From Rothia sp. SD9660Na (GTDB lineage Bacteria > Actinomycetota > Actinomycetes > Actinomycetales > Micrococcaceae), in assembly GCF_030064065.1 (NCBI RefSeq), contig NZ_CP125946.1:1-64000 (forward strand): a DNA stretch of 64,000 bases, given 5' to 3'. The notes under the pieces were generated by a model. It did not search any database. It was not told where the DNA came from and saw only the letters and a list, made by a program, of their open reading frames with translations. Position numbers and translations under genes: made by a program. Positions 37,541 through 46,364 of the stretch are shown piece after piece; the first letter of the stretch is position 1, and every line of letters begins with the position of its first letter.

Positions 37541-38779
37541 CGTATTCTCCTGTTCCTGGCTAGCCCACTCCAGCACCTTGAGCATGAAGCGGTCGCAGGC
37601 CTCAATCTGGGCCAGTTCAATCCACTCATTGGGGGTGTGGGCCTGGGCGATATCGCCGGGGCCGCACACTACCGCCTGCACCCCGCCGTAGCGGGCGAAC
37701 TGGCCAGCCTCAGTACCGTAGGTGACCTTCTGGGCCTCCACAGAACCGGGGCGCCCCGCCCACTCGTTAGCCAGGGCAATAATCTCAGCACCGTCAGCAG
37801 TACCCAGGGCAGGGACGGCAGCCAGTAGCTCATGGGTAATACCCACGGCGTTCACAAACTCGCCGGGGGTAGCGCCAGCCAGGGCCTCAGCGTCCGCCGC
37901 CCGCGCCTTCAGGGCAGGAAGAAGATCACCGGCAATCTTCGCCTCAATCTGGGCAATCACCTCGCTGGTCGTCATCTGGGGAACCGTGCGGAAGTCATAC
38001 TCCAGTACCACGTGCTCACCCACAATGTTGTACTGAATACCACCGCGGGCAAAATTCACCCCGCCGGTGGAATAGGGCACCACAAAGCCCTCATCGAAGG
38101 GACCCTCAGCCCGCCAGGTACCGGCCAGCTGCTCAAAGAAAGTAATAAACTCCGCCGCCGGCGCCAGAGCGTTGACCCCGTGTGGGCCCAAGGAGGCATG
38201 CTTAGCGATACCCTTGAAGGTCACCCGCCCGCGGTGAGCACCCTTATGGGCAGAAATCACCTGCATCATGGACGGTTCACCAATGACCGCAAAATCAGGG
38301 GCAATACCGCGCGCCCGGAAGTCCTCAATCATGGCAGGTGCACCCACGCAGCCAATTTCCTCATCATAGGAAAAAGCAAAATGAACGGGCTTCGCCAGCT
38401 TAGCCTCAAGCAGCTGGGGCAGTAACCACATGGCAGAGCCAATAAAAGACTTCATATCCGAGGCCCCGCGCCCATAGAGCTTGCCGTCCTTCACCAGGGG
38501 GGTGAAGGGGTCGGTGACAGTCCACGCCTGCCCCTCAACCGGCACCACGTCCGTGTGCCCCGACAGCACCACGCCACCGTCCGTACCACCGCCTGCGGCG
38601 GGCACGGTCACGAAGAGGTTGGCGCGCTCGCCGTCCTCGCTGTAGGTGTAGTGCGGGGTCAGGCCGTGAGCCCCAAACTCAGCCGCCAGCAGATCAAGTA
38701 CGGGGCGGTTGCTGGTCTGGCTGATGGACTGCGCGGCAATAAGCTTTTCAATCCAGGGAAGAGATGCAGGGAGTGTCAT
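37181..38779 (-). CDS. M20 peptidase (ArgE-type) fused to a C-terminal domain
   Basis: A 532-residue protein. The first 410 residues are an M20 deacylase resembling acetylornithine deacetylase: VVLSGHTDVVPV (metal His and Asp), GRGASDMKSF, YDEEIGC (catalytic Glu), and VIGEPSMM. The last 119 residues start with an internal ATG (at 37540) that has its own AGGAG 6 nt upstream; they contain WGVDFPLWGAPSEL and end GDGFEIIYEG and resemble the end of the adjacent frameshifted gene. Two genes may have merged by stop-codon loss. The N-terminal part could act in arginine biosynthesis, but no arg genes are adjacent. Confidence 0.82.
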   Translation of the reverse strand: MTLPASLPWIEKLIAAQSISQTSNRPVLDLLAAEFGAHGLTPHYTYSEDGERANLFVTVPAAGGGTDGGVVLSGHTDVVPVEGQAWTVTDPFTPLVKDGKLYGRGASDMKSFIGSAMWLLPQLLEAKLAKPVHFAFSYDEEIGCVGAPAMIEDFRARGIAPDFAVIGEPSMMQVISAHKGAHRGRVTFKGIAKHASLGPHGVNALAPAAEFITFFEQLAGTWRAEGPFDEGFVVPYSTGGVNFARGGIQYNIVGEHVVLEYDFRTVPQMTTSEVIAQIEAKIAGDLLPALKARAADAEALAGATPGEFVNAVGITHELLAAVPALGTADGAEIIALANEWAGRPGSVEAQKVTYGTEAGQFARYGGVQAVVCGPGDIAQAHTPNEWIELAQIEACDRFMLKVLEWASQEQENTMTPQDAGARPRRRIRVFPEWGVDFPLWGAPSELEQAGEYPYPYDPDDLPQVPSDLVEELAAWSQAWATRAAEEMGEIPPRSLTQQERHQEELEWKNHGKALAESLRAVLGDGFEIIYEG

Positions 38780-38818
38780 AGCACCAGTCTAAAACCCCGG
38801 GTCTGCCGGGGCACTAGA

Positions 38819-39340
38819 TTACAGGGCCGAGTGGTCGCCCAGGCCGTGGAAGCGGCGGGCGTGGTAAACGGTGGGGGCTGCGTTGGCATCGTGGCGGATG
38901 AAGTCGCTGACCTCAGCGGTAAAGACCACGGCGGGGCCCGCATCGAGGGTTCCCAGCGGACGGACGCGCAGCACCCGGCTCACCCCATGCAGCAGGGGCT
39001 CACCGGTAGGCAGACGGTCCCAGGTGGAGGTATCACCAAACTTATCGGCCTTGCTGACCGAAAAGAGCTTGGCGATCTCGATGTTATCGGCACCAATCAG
39101 GTGAATCAGGAAGGAGTCAGCATCGATGATGCGGGCAGCCGAACCGGTGCGGTCCTTGAAAGAGAAAGAGACGATGGGAGGCTCAGCGGAAACCGATGAC
39201 AGGGACGAGATAGTCAGGCCACCCGGCAGCCCGTCGGAGCCCTCAGCGGTGATGATGGCAACGCCGGCTGCCTGGGCGCCGAAAGCCTCGCAGAACAGTT
39301 CGGTGGCGGTCTTTTCGCTGATATTTACCTGGGTGGTCAT
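38819..39340 (-). CDS. Flavin reductase-like FMN-binding protein
   Basis: A 173-residue protein of the flavin-reductase split-barrel family: GVAIITAEGSDGLPGGLTIS, SVSAEPPIVSFSFKDRTGSA and LIHLIGADNIEIAK. It probably reduces FMN or binds it as a partner of a flavin monooxygenase, although none is adjacent. ATG 39340 with AAAGGAAAA upstream. It lies 40 bp behind the peptidase gene in the same direction, so some co-transcription is possible. Confidence 0.85.
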   Translation of the reverse strand: MTTQVNISEKTATELFCEAFGAQAAGVAIITAEGSDGLPGGLTISSLSSVSAEPPIVSFSFKDRTGSAARIIDADSFLIHLIGADNIEIAKLFSVSKADKFGDTSTWDRLPTGEPLLHGVSRVLRVRPLGTLDAGPAVVFTAEVSDFIRHDANAAPTVYHARRFHGLGDHSAL

Positions 39341-39470
39341 GGTCGGTTTTCCTTTGTGCGGCTGCTTGGGGACTACAGCGCCGGGAGCGCTTGGTCTTCA
39401 GCCTAGGACTTCCGGTGCACCAAACCCTAGCCTTTCTCACATATTGCCCCTATGAGTAGAACTGTGACAG

Positions 39471-39493
39471 TGTTACGCGCGCAGGTTGTAACA
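39471..39493. promoter_or_regulatory. Inverted repeat TGTTAC-N11-GTAACA upstream of gntK
   Basis: A 23-bp palindromic site 74 bp upstream of the gluconokinase start, suitable for a dimeric regulator of gluconate use. Confidence 0.5.
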
Positions 39494-39505
39494 AAGGGTA
39501 GAAGT

Positions 39506-39540
39506 CGTATGCCTTGAGTGCCCCGTCTATTCGGCATACG
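39506..39540. promoter_or_regulatory. Inverted repeat CGTATGCC-N19-GGCATACG upstream of gntK
   Basis: Perfect 8-bp arms at 39506-39513 and 39533-39540, ending 27 bp before the start codon; candidate operator overlapping the promoter. Confidence 0.5.
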
Positions 39541-39566
39541 GACTAAATGGGTGCACAATAATAGAC

Positions 39567-40085
39567 ATGACAAAGGAAAACACACATCACATTGTCGTGA
39601 TGGGTGTGAGCGGTACCGGCAAAACCAGCATCGCCCACGCCCTGCGCGATCAACTCGGCTGGGCCTTCGTCGAAGGCGACGACCTGCACCCTGCTGAAAA
39701 CATCCAGAAAATGAGCGCCGGGATTCCCCTTACCGACGAGGATCGTGCCCCCTGGCTTGCCCGCATCGCCACCTGGATCAAGGACGCGGACGCCCGCGGC
39801 GAGCACACTGTCGTCACCTGCTCCGCCCTCAAACGCACCTACCGTGACGTGCTGCGCGAAGCCGCCCCCGGCGTCCTCTTTGTACACCTGACAGGGGTGC
39901 GTGAAACTATCGCAGAGCGCATGAAGCACCGCAAAGGCCACTTCATGCCAACCTCCCTACTCGACTCCCAATTCGCCACCCTCGAACCCCTCGAATCGGA
40001 CGAAGCCGGGGTGCTCGTTGATATTTCTGGCACCCCGGAACAGGTTGCAACCGCGGCACTGGCCGCCCTGCGTCCTACCCTATAA
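39567..40085 (+). CDS. gntK: Gluconokinase
   Basis: A 172-residue P-loop kinase that phosphorylates gluconate to 6-phosphogluconate, feeding the pentose phosphate pathway. The P-loop GVSGTGKTSIAH is at residues 13-24, followed by the gluconokinase signature FVEGDDLHPAENIQKM and VTCSALKRTYRDVL. Length is normal. The permease gene follows after 23 bp, giving a gluconate uptake-and-phosphorylation operon controlled by two inverted repeats upstream. Confidence 0.95.
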   Translation: MTKENTHHIVVMGVSGTGKTSIAHALRDQLGWAFVEGDDLHPAENIQKMSAGIPLTDEDRAPWLARIATWIKDADARGEHTVVTCSALKRTYRDVLREAAPGVLFVHLTGVRETIAERMKHRKGHFMPTSLLDSQFATLEPLESDEAGVLVDISGTPEQVATAALAALRPTL

Positions 40086-40108
40086 GCCCCACACGAAAGC
40101 ACACCACT

Positions 40109-41515
40109 ATGCCCCTTCCCGAAGACTGGGTCCAGACCCTCACCGCTGGGCCACTCCTTGCCATCGCCGCCGGCGCGATCCTGCTCCTGCTCCTGCTCAT
40201 CATTAAGTTCAAACTCCACGCTTTCCCTGCCCTCATTATCGTTAGCCTGCTCACCGCGGTCACCGCCGGAATCCCCATCGCCAGCGTTGTGCCCGTCATG
40301 CTCAGCGGCTTCGGCTCAACCCTGGCGTCTGTAGCCCTGCTCGTTGGTCTGGGCGCCATGCTCGGTGCCCTCATCCAGTACTCCGGCGGTGCCCAGGTAC
40401 TTGCCCACAAACTCATCTCGGTCTTCGGTGAAGACCGCGCCCCCATCGCCCTCGGTGTGGCATCTATGCTCTTTGGCTTCCCCATCTTCTTTGATGCCGG
40501 CCTGGTCGTGATGCTCCCCATCGTTTTCTCCGTCGCCCGCTGGGTTGGCGGCTCCCTCCTGCTCTACGGTATTCCCGCTGTAGGTGCATTCTCCGTTATG
40601 CACGTCTTCGTTCCGCCCCACCCCGGCCCCGTCTCAGCCGCATCTTTCTTCGAAGCTAACGTCGGTACTCTACTGCTCGTCTCCCTCATCATCGCGGTGC
40701 CCACCTGGTACCTTGCCGTTTACCTCTTCTCAAAGTTCATCGGTAAGCGCATTGACCTGCCGGTTCCCTCTCTCATGGGTCACGAAGAAACCCAGGACGC
40801 ACCCCTCAACCCGCCCTCCTTCGGCACCGTGCTCTTCGTACTGCTGCTCCCCATGGCCCTCATCTTCCTCAACACCGGTCTTAACACCCTGGCTAAGGGT
40901 GGAGTGCTTCCCGAACGTGCAGCAGATGAAACCTGGTTCCAGACCCTGCGTCTGCTCGGTGAAACACCTGTCGCTCTACTCATCACTTCCCTGGTTGCCA
41001 TGTACCTGCTCGGCTTCAAGCGCAAGGATCATGCCCTGGGCATCCAGCAGACTATGGACGGCGCACTTCCCGCGGTCTGCTCCGTCATCCTGATTACCGG
41101 TGCCGGTGGTATGTTCGGTGGCGTGCTACGATCCTCAGGAATCGGCGATGCTCTCGCCGATGTGCTGGGTGACCTGGGTGTTCCCCTCATTGTTGCGGGC
41201 TTCCTCATTGCCGCAATTCTGCGCGTTGCCCAGGGGTCAGCGACCGTAGCCCTGACCACCGCCGCAGGTCTCATCACCCCCGGTGTACTGGCCGCAGACT
41301 TCAACTCTATTCAGCTTGCGGCCCTTGTGGTTTCGGTCGCCGCAGGCTCTGTGGTGCTCTCTCACTTCAACGACTCAGGTTTCTGGTTAGTTAGCCGCTT
41401 CTTCAATATGGACGAAAAGACCACCCTTAAAACCTGGACGGTGATGGAAACCCTCATTGGCGTTGTGGGCTTCGCCGGTGCTGCCGTTGTGTTCAGCGTG
41501 GCAAGCCTGCTGTAA
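40109..41515 (+). CDS. gntP: Gluconate permease, GntP family
   Basis: A 468-residue transporter with about 12-14 spans that imports gluconate with protons. The conserved segments include PHPGPVSAASFFEANVG and ITGAGGMFGGVLRSSGIGDA, plus RVAQGSATVALTTAAGLITP. ATG 40109 follows the kinase gene at 23 bp. Together with gntK it forms a compact operon. A perfect 21-bp-stem terminator follows. Confidence 0.93.
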   Translation: MPLPEDWVQTLTAGPLLAIAAGAILLLLLLIIKFKLHAFPALIIVSLLTAVTAGIPIASVVPVMLSGFGSTLASVALLVGLGAMLGALIQYSGGAQVLAHKLISVFGEDRAPIALGVASMLFGFPIFFDAGLVVMLPIVFSVARWVGGSLLLYGIPAVGAFSVMHVFVPPHPGPVSAASFFEANVGTLLLVSLIIAVPTWYLAVYLFSKFIGKRIDLPVPSLMGHEETQDAPLNPPSFGTVLFVLLLPMALIFLNTGLNTLAKGGVLPERAADETWFQTLRLLGETPVALLITSLVAMYLLGFKRKDHALGIQQTMDGALPAVCSVILITGAGGMFGGVLRSSGIGDALADVLGDLGVPLIVAGFLIAAILRVAQGSATVALTTAAGLITPGVLAADFNSIQLAALVVSVAAGSVVLSHFNDSGFWLVSRFFNMDEKTTLKTWTVMETLIGVVGFAGAAVVFSVASLL

Positions 41516-41534
41516 CTAGGCGTGAGTTAAAGCC

Positions 41535-41582
41535 GGACGCGCCCGCCCCGCCTTCGTCGGTGAAGGCGGGGCGGGCGCGTCC
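41535..41582. terminator. Bidirectional terminator with 21-bp stem
   Basis: Perfect arms at 41535-41555 and 41562-41582 with loop GTCGGT, closing gntP and the convergent decarboxylase gene. GGACGCG/CGCGTCC form the base of the stem. Confidence 0.9.
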
Positions 41583-41597
41583 TTGCGGGCTCTTGTA

Positions 41598-43262
41598 CTA
41601 CTTCTTCTTATTGAGCTGGGCCGCCTGGGCGCCGAACTTCTCAAGCAGCTCAGGCATATCCATAGGTGCGGTGACTACCTCAACGAAAACCAGCTTGTCA
41701 CGGTTCTCCTTAGCCACCCGGCAGGCCTCGTCAAACTCACGAACCGTAGCAGCGCGTAGCGTGACGGTGTTAGAGTCTGTGCCACCGAAGGCCGCTGGAA
41801 TCTTCGACCAGTCGTAGGCGGTGATGTCGTTGTACTCAGCCTCCACACCGTGAATCGAGCGCTCGATGGTGTAGCCGTCATTGTTAATCAAGAAGACCAC
41901 CGGGTTCACGCCCTCGCGGATAATGGTGCCAATCTCCTGAATCGTTAGCTGGGCTGAGCCGTCACCCACCATCAGCACACCGCGGGAATCGGTATCGGCC
42001 ATAGCCGCACCCAGCAGGGCCGGAATGGAGTAGCCGATAGAACCCCACAGAGGCATGCCGATAAACCGGGAATCGCGCGGGAACTTACGGGTTGCCATGC
42101 CGAAGAAAGAGGTACCCATATCGACCACAACGGTGTTCTTCTCGTCCAGGTTTGATGAGAGCACCCGCCACAGCACATCCTGCGTGAGAGCCTCATCGGT
42201 GATATCGGGCAGAGGTTCCTCGCTGGTGGGAGCCTCAAAGGGAGTGCCCTTCAGACCAAGCTCTAGGGACACCTCTTTAACGATGTTCAGGGCGCTGGCC
42301 ATGGTGAGCGGGGCATAGTGGCGACCGGCGACGCTGGTGCTCTCTGTACCGATGTTAATAACCCGCCCAAAGTCTATCTGATGTGAGTATATGCCGGTTG
42401 TGGTATCTGTAAATTCCACGCCAGCGCAGACCAAAACCTCGGCATCTTCCACTACCGCACGGGTATGTTCAGCCGACAGGCCACCCACGTAGATACCTGC
42501 AAAGTTGGGCTTGGTTTCGTTCAGTACGGCCTTGCCCCACATGAGGGATGCAAAAGGGAACTTGGTCTCGGTCACCAGGGCGCGGACGTCCTGCACCGCC
42601 CCCAGACGCTCAGCCATGATATCTGCCAGCACCGTCACGCTCTTGCCGCGCATGAAGTCAGTGATGGCATCCTTGAAGAGGGCCTCAATATCGGGTGAGG
42701 AGACGTGGCTATCCACATCGAGCGGACGTGACGGGGGAGTGGCCGGCATGGTGGACACATCAACCGGCAGCATCAGGTAGCCGGGCTTGCGGTGGATGAC
42801 GGCGGTGCGAATCACGCGGTCAATGTCGGTGGCAGCGGTCGCCGGGTGCAGGGCCGCAACCGCAGCAGACACCTCGGACGCCATACGCATAAAGTGCTTG
42901 AAATCGCCATCGCCCAGGGTGTGATGCATGCGCAGATGGGAATTCTGAGCTGAGAGGCTGGGGGCACCCACAATGTGAATCACGGGTACGTTCTCGGCAT
43001 AGGAACCAGCGGTCGCGTTAATGGCTGACAGCTCGCCCACCCCATAGGTAGTTACCAGGGCGCCTAGCCCCTTAACGCGGGCATAGCCGTCCGCCGCATA
43101 GCCGGCGTTGAGCTCATTAGCGTTGCCCACCCAATCCAGCTTCTCGTGCGCCAAAACGTCGTCGAGGAAGAAGAGGTTAAAGTCCCCGGGCACACCGAAA
43201 ACCTTGTCTACGCCCAGCTCAGCCAGACGGTCGAGAATATAGTTACCCACGGTATAGGTCAT
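41598..43262 (-). CDS. Pyruvate/indolepyruvate decarboxylase-like enzyme
   Basis: A 554-residue thiamine-diphosphate enzyme of the PDC/IpdC/KdcA group. Catalytic Glu50 (GNANELNAGYAADG) and the adjacent His113-His114 pair (RMHHTLGDGDF) match pyruvate decarboxylase numbering; the ThDP motif GDGSAQLTIQE is followed by INNDGYTIE. It decarboxylates a 2-oxo acid to an aldehyde; pyruvate, indolepyruvate and branched-chain oxo acids cannot be told apart here. Start ATG 43262 with AAGGAG at 8 nt. The gene stands alone, convergent to gntP. Confidence 0.9.
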   Translation of the reverse strand: MTYTVGNYILDRLAELGVDKVFGVPGDFNLFFLDDVLAHEKLDWVGNANELNAGYAADGYARVKGLGALVTTYGVGELSAINATAGSYAENVPVIHIVGAPSLSAQNSHLRMHHTLGDGDFKHFMRMASEVSAAVAALHPATAATDIDRVIRTAVIHRKPGYLMLPVDVSTMPATPPSRPLDVDSHVSSPDIEALFKDAITDFMRGKSVTVLADIMAERLGAVQDVRALVTETKFPFASLMWGKAVLNETKPNFAGIYVGGLSAEHTRAVVEDAEVLVCAGVEFTDTTTGIYSHQIDFGRVINIGTESTSVAGRHYAPLTMASALNIVKEVSLELGLKGTPFEAPTSEEPLPDITDEALTQDVLWRVLSSNLDEKNTVVVDMGTSFFGMATRKFPRDSRFIGMPLWGSIGYSIPALLGAAMADTDSRGVLMVGDGSAQLTIQEIGTIIREGVNPVVFLINNDGYTIERSIHGVEAEYNDITAYDWSKIPAAFGGTDSNTVTLRAATVREFDEACRVAKENRDKLVFVEVVTAPMDMPELLEKFGAQAAQLNKKK

Positions 43263-43506
43263 CGTTGACTCCTTGTACTATGTAAAACCAGGCCTGTGTG
43301 ACCTGTACCATTTACCTTCCAGTGTAGTGGGTTTCGCCCGGCCCGCCACTGGGCGCCGAGCGCCTGAGTCTTAGCCTGGCGTGCAGAATCACTGTATCTA
43401 GCGCCTGTGACCTTTGTTTAAAGGTTTCAGCACTTCCTTGCCGGGCTTTACTACTAGACTTGGGGAGGACGCTTTATCCCCGCTGTGGCCACAAACAAGG
43501 AGAACG

Positions 43507-45537
43507 ATGAGCTGGTTCGAGATTGCAATGCCTCTACTGGTTGGGCTGATCTATCTTTTTGTTCCGGGCCTGCTCATTGCGGCGGTTGCCCGCTTGCGTG
43601 GGTTTGAGGCTTGTGGTTTAGCTCCGGCGCTTTCTGTGGCAGCTATTATGCTGGGTGCAACCGTGACCCCTATGCTCGGTATTCGCTGGGCTTTATGGGT
43701 TCCGTTTGCCTCGGCTGTAGTGCTTGCTGCCGTTATTCTGCTTGTGGTTCTAGTAGGACGCTGGGCTGGGCTTGGGTCTGCTCCAGCTCGTTCACATCAG
43801 GGGAGGTGGCTTCCTCCTCAACGTTCTGTAGTGGCTAGCGCCTGGTGGTCGAAAGATCAGATGGTGTACTGGGGCAGCTTCCTTGTGGGTGCCCTCCTGC
43901 TGTGGCGCAACGTTACGAATGCTATTGGTCAGCCTGAATGGATTTCTCAGACCTGGGATAACAGCTTCCATCTCAACGCAGTGCGTTTCATTGAAGATAC
44001 AGGTAGCGCCTCGCCCCTCACCCTGGGTGCAATGACAACGGTTGAAGGGGAGTCTACCTTTTACCCCGGAGCTTGGCACGCTATCGTTTCGCTCATTACG
44101 ATGGGCTCCGGCGCTGATATACCGGTGGCAACTAACACTATGGCTGTAGTGGCTTCGGCGATCATCTGGCCTCTCAGCACAGTGTTTATGGTGCGCCAAA
44201 TTTTTAAGCTGAACACCGCAGGCGTCGTGGTGGTGGGAGCTTTTGCAGGTGCCTTTACTTCCTACCCTATTCTGTTGCTTGATTTCGGTGTGCTGTACCC
44301 GAACCTGCTAGGTATTGCCCTGATGCCTGCCGGTATCGGTCTGGTAGCGCAGCTATTCCGCATGGTCGCGGTTCGCCGTATCTCAACCCTGCAGTCGGTG
44401 GTCCTAGGGGTCTGGGTGGCTTTGGCTATTGCGATTGCCCACCCCAACGCGATTATGTCGCTTCTGGTAATGATTATTCCCCTGCTGCTCGGCCGCGTCA
44501 TTCTTAACTTTGTTACTAGCTTTAAGCACCGTGCCTACTGGGGTGCAGCGGGAGCCACAGCCCTAGGCGTTGCGCTGATTTTCATCGTGATGAATATTCT
44601 GTGGGGCGCGGTCCGTCCGCCCCAGGCAGCAGGTGAAGTGTGGGGCCCCGTCCTCACCCAGGGGCAGGCTCTAGGGGAACCCTTTGCCTTTGCCGCGATG
44701 GGCTTTAAGCCTCAGTGGTTCCTGGCCATTGTTTTTGTCATTGGCCTGTATACGTTCACCCGCCGTGCCAATGTTTACTCCCTCTGGGTGCTTGGTGCTT
44801 GGGCTGTGGTGGTGTACTTCTATGTAGCTGCCCGCTCCCTGGCGTGGGAGGACGGACGCTATGAAGTCGTAGGTCTCTGGTACCACGACTCTTTCCGTTT
44901 GGCCGCGCTCTTGCCCGTCATGAGTATTCCTATGCTGGCCCTGGCTGTGCACTGGGTAGCGGAAAAACTGGTTGCTAGCCAGTGGTGGCAGCGAACCCAG
45001 TGGGAGAGCGCCCGCCGCATGCTAGTAGTCGGTGCTGTAGCCATGTTTGCTGTAGTTGGGTTTGGCCAAACCAGCACCGCTTTGCAGAACCAGGTTGAGG
45101 CCAACTACTACGAGTATGCCCCTGACTCTGAATCTGACCTCTTGAACACCGATGAGTTCGACATGCTTGAGGTGCTCGATGAATATGTGCCTGAAGGCGA
45201 GACCGTTGTAGTGCAGCCTTTCACCGGCGCTGCTCTGGCCTATGCAATATCAGACCGCCCTGTGACCGCCTACCACACTATCTATTCAGCAGATGATGAT
45301 GTGAAGTACGTGCAGGATCACCTGAATCAGGCTCTCGCGGACCCCCAGGTCTGCCGCGCCCTGGATAACCTCAATGCGGATTACTATCTTGACTTCGGTC
45401 GCGCAGAAGTCAGCGGGCATGACCACAGTAGCTGGTACGCGGGCTTTGAGGGGCTAACTGAATCTGGTGTGCTGACCGAAGTTCACCGTGAAGGCAACGC
45501 CGTTCTCTACGAGATTACGGCCTGCTCGGCGCCCTAA
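43507..45537 (+). CDS. Large multi-span membrane protein, DUF6541-like
   Basis: A 676-residue protein with about 14 membrane spans and a C-terminal extracytoplasmic domain of about 140 residues. Segment QPEWISQTWDNSFHLNAVRF with an acidic/polar loop and SLAWEDGRYEVVGLWYHDSF resemble the GT-C fold of lipid-linked sugar transferases and of the DUF6541 family. AAGGAG at 8 nt places the start at ATG 43507. It is the first gene of the glycan locus, so it may transfer or polymerise sugars on the outer membrane face; this is an inference. Confidence 0.7.
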   Translation: MSWFEIAMPLLVGLIYLFVPGLLIAAVARLRGFEACGLAPALSVAAIMLGATVTPMLGIRWALWVPFASAVVLAAVILLVVLVGRWAGLGSAPARSHQGRWLPPQRSVVASAWWSKDQMVYWGSFLVGALLLWRNVTNAIGQPEWISQTWDNSFHLNAVRFIEDTGSASPLTLGAMTTVEGESTFYPGAWHAIVSLITMGSGADIPVATNTMAVVASAIIWPLSTVFMVRQIFKLNTAGVVVVGAFAGAFTSYPILLLDFGVLYPNLLGIALMPAGIGLVAQLFRMVAVRRISTLQSVVLGVWVALAIAIAHPNAIMSLLVMIIPLLLGRVILNFVTSFKHRAYWGAAGATALGVALIFIVMNILWGAVRPPQAAGEVWGPVLTQGQALGEPFAFAAMGFKPQWFLAIVFVIGLYTFTRRANVYSLWVLGAWAVVVYFYVAARSLAWEDGRYEVVGLWYHDSFRLAALLPVMSIPMLALAVHWVAEKLVASQWWQRTQWESARRMLVVGAVAMFAVVGFGQTSTALQNQVEANYYEYAPDSESDLLNTDEFDMLEVLDEYVPEGETVVVQPFTGAALAYAISDRPVTAYHTIYSADDDVKYVQDHLNQALADPQVCRALDNLNADYYLDFGRAEVSGHDHSSWYAGFEGLTESGVLTEVHREGNAVLYEITACSAP

Positions 45538-45581
45538 AGCGGGCTATCCCAAACTGATAGACTGGGCCATACGCATGTTAC

Positions 45582-45595
45582 CTATCGGCCGATAG
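45582..45595. promoter_or_regulatory. 14-bp perfect palindrome upstream of GT2
   Basis: CTATCGGCCGATAG, centred 36 bp before ATG 45625, in the short gap behind the membrane gene; possible operator. Confidence 0.4.
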
Positions 45596-45624
45596 CTGCA
45601 CGAGACAGGAAAGCCAACCCCCAG

Positions 45625-46362
45625 ATGAACAGTGATTCTGCACCGCAGGAGCGCCCGCGCGTCCTGGTGATTATGCCCGCCTGGAACGAGGAAGAGGCTA
45701 TCGGAGCGACGATTGCTGACCTTCGGGCTAAGGCTCCCTGGGTTGACCTGGTCGTCATCAATGACGGCTCCACAGATAGCACGGCCCAAGTGGCCCGCCA
45801 GGCCGGTGCTTTCGTCATTGACCTGCCCTACAACATGGGGGTTGGTGCTGCCATGCGAACCGGGTACCGGTATGCCCGCCGTATGGACTACGACATTGCT
45901 CTGCAGATGGATTCGGACGGCCAGCACCCACCTGAGTTTATCGACACCCTCATTGAAGGCCTGAACCGGGCCGATATCGTCATTGGTTCCCGCTTTGCTG
46001 CCTCCGATACCTACAAGGTGCGAGGCCCCCGCAAATGGGCTATGGGTCTGCTCTCCTTCCTCTTCACCCGCATTTCGGGCGAGAAATTTACCGATGTCAC
46101 CAGTGGCTTCCGTGCGGTAAACCGCCGGGGCATCCAGCAGTACTGTGAATTTTTCCCTGCTGAGTACCTAGGCGATACCATCGACTCAACCGTGATGGCC
46201 ATTCGTTCTGGCTGCAAGGTTATTCAGGTACCGGTAGAAATGCGAGAACGACAGGGCGGCACTCCCTCATCAGGGCCCCTAAAATCAGCCATTTACCTGG
46301 TGCGATCCTTTTTCGCCTTCGGTATCTCCATGACGCGTAAGAAAACAGCCGGGGAGGGCTAA
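45625..46362 (+). CDS. Glycosyltransferase family 2 (polyprenyl-phosphate sugar type)
   Basis: A 245-residue GT-A fold transferase: VLVIMPAWNEEEAIGATIAD, INDGSTDS and the metal-binding QMDSDGQHPPEFI. This is the dolichol-phosphate-mannose-synthase-like subgroup, which moves a sugar from a nucleotide donor to a lipid carrier. It is followed after 2 bp by a DUF2304 gene, a combination common in actinobacterial surface-glycan loci. Confidence 0.9.
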   Translation: MNSDSAPQERPRVLVIMPAWNEEEAIGATIADLRAKAPWVDLVVINDGSTDSTAQVARQAGAFVIDLPYNMGVGAAMRTGYRYARRMDYDIALQMDSDGQHPPEFIDTLIEGLNRADIVIGSRFAASDTYKVRGPRKWAMGLLSFLFTRISGEKFTDVTSGFRAVNRRGIQQYCEFFPAEYLGDTIDSTVMAIRSGCKVIQVPVEMRERQGGTPSSGPLKSAIYLVRSFFAFGISMTRKKTAGEG

Positions 46363-46364
46363 GC

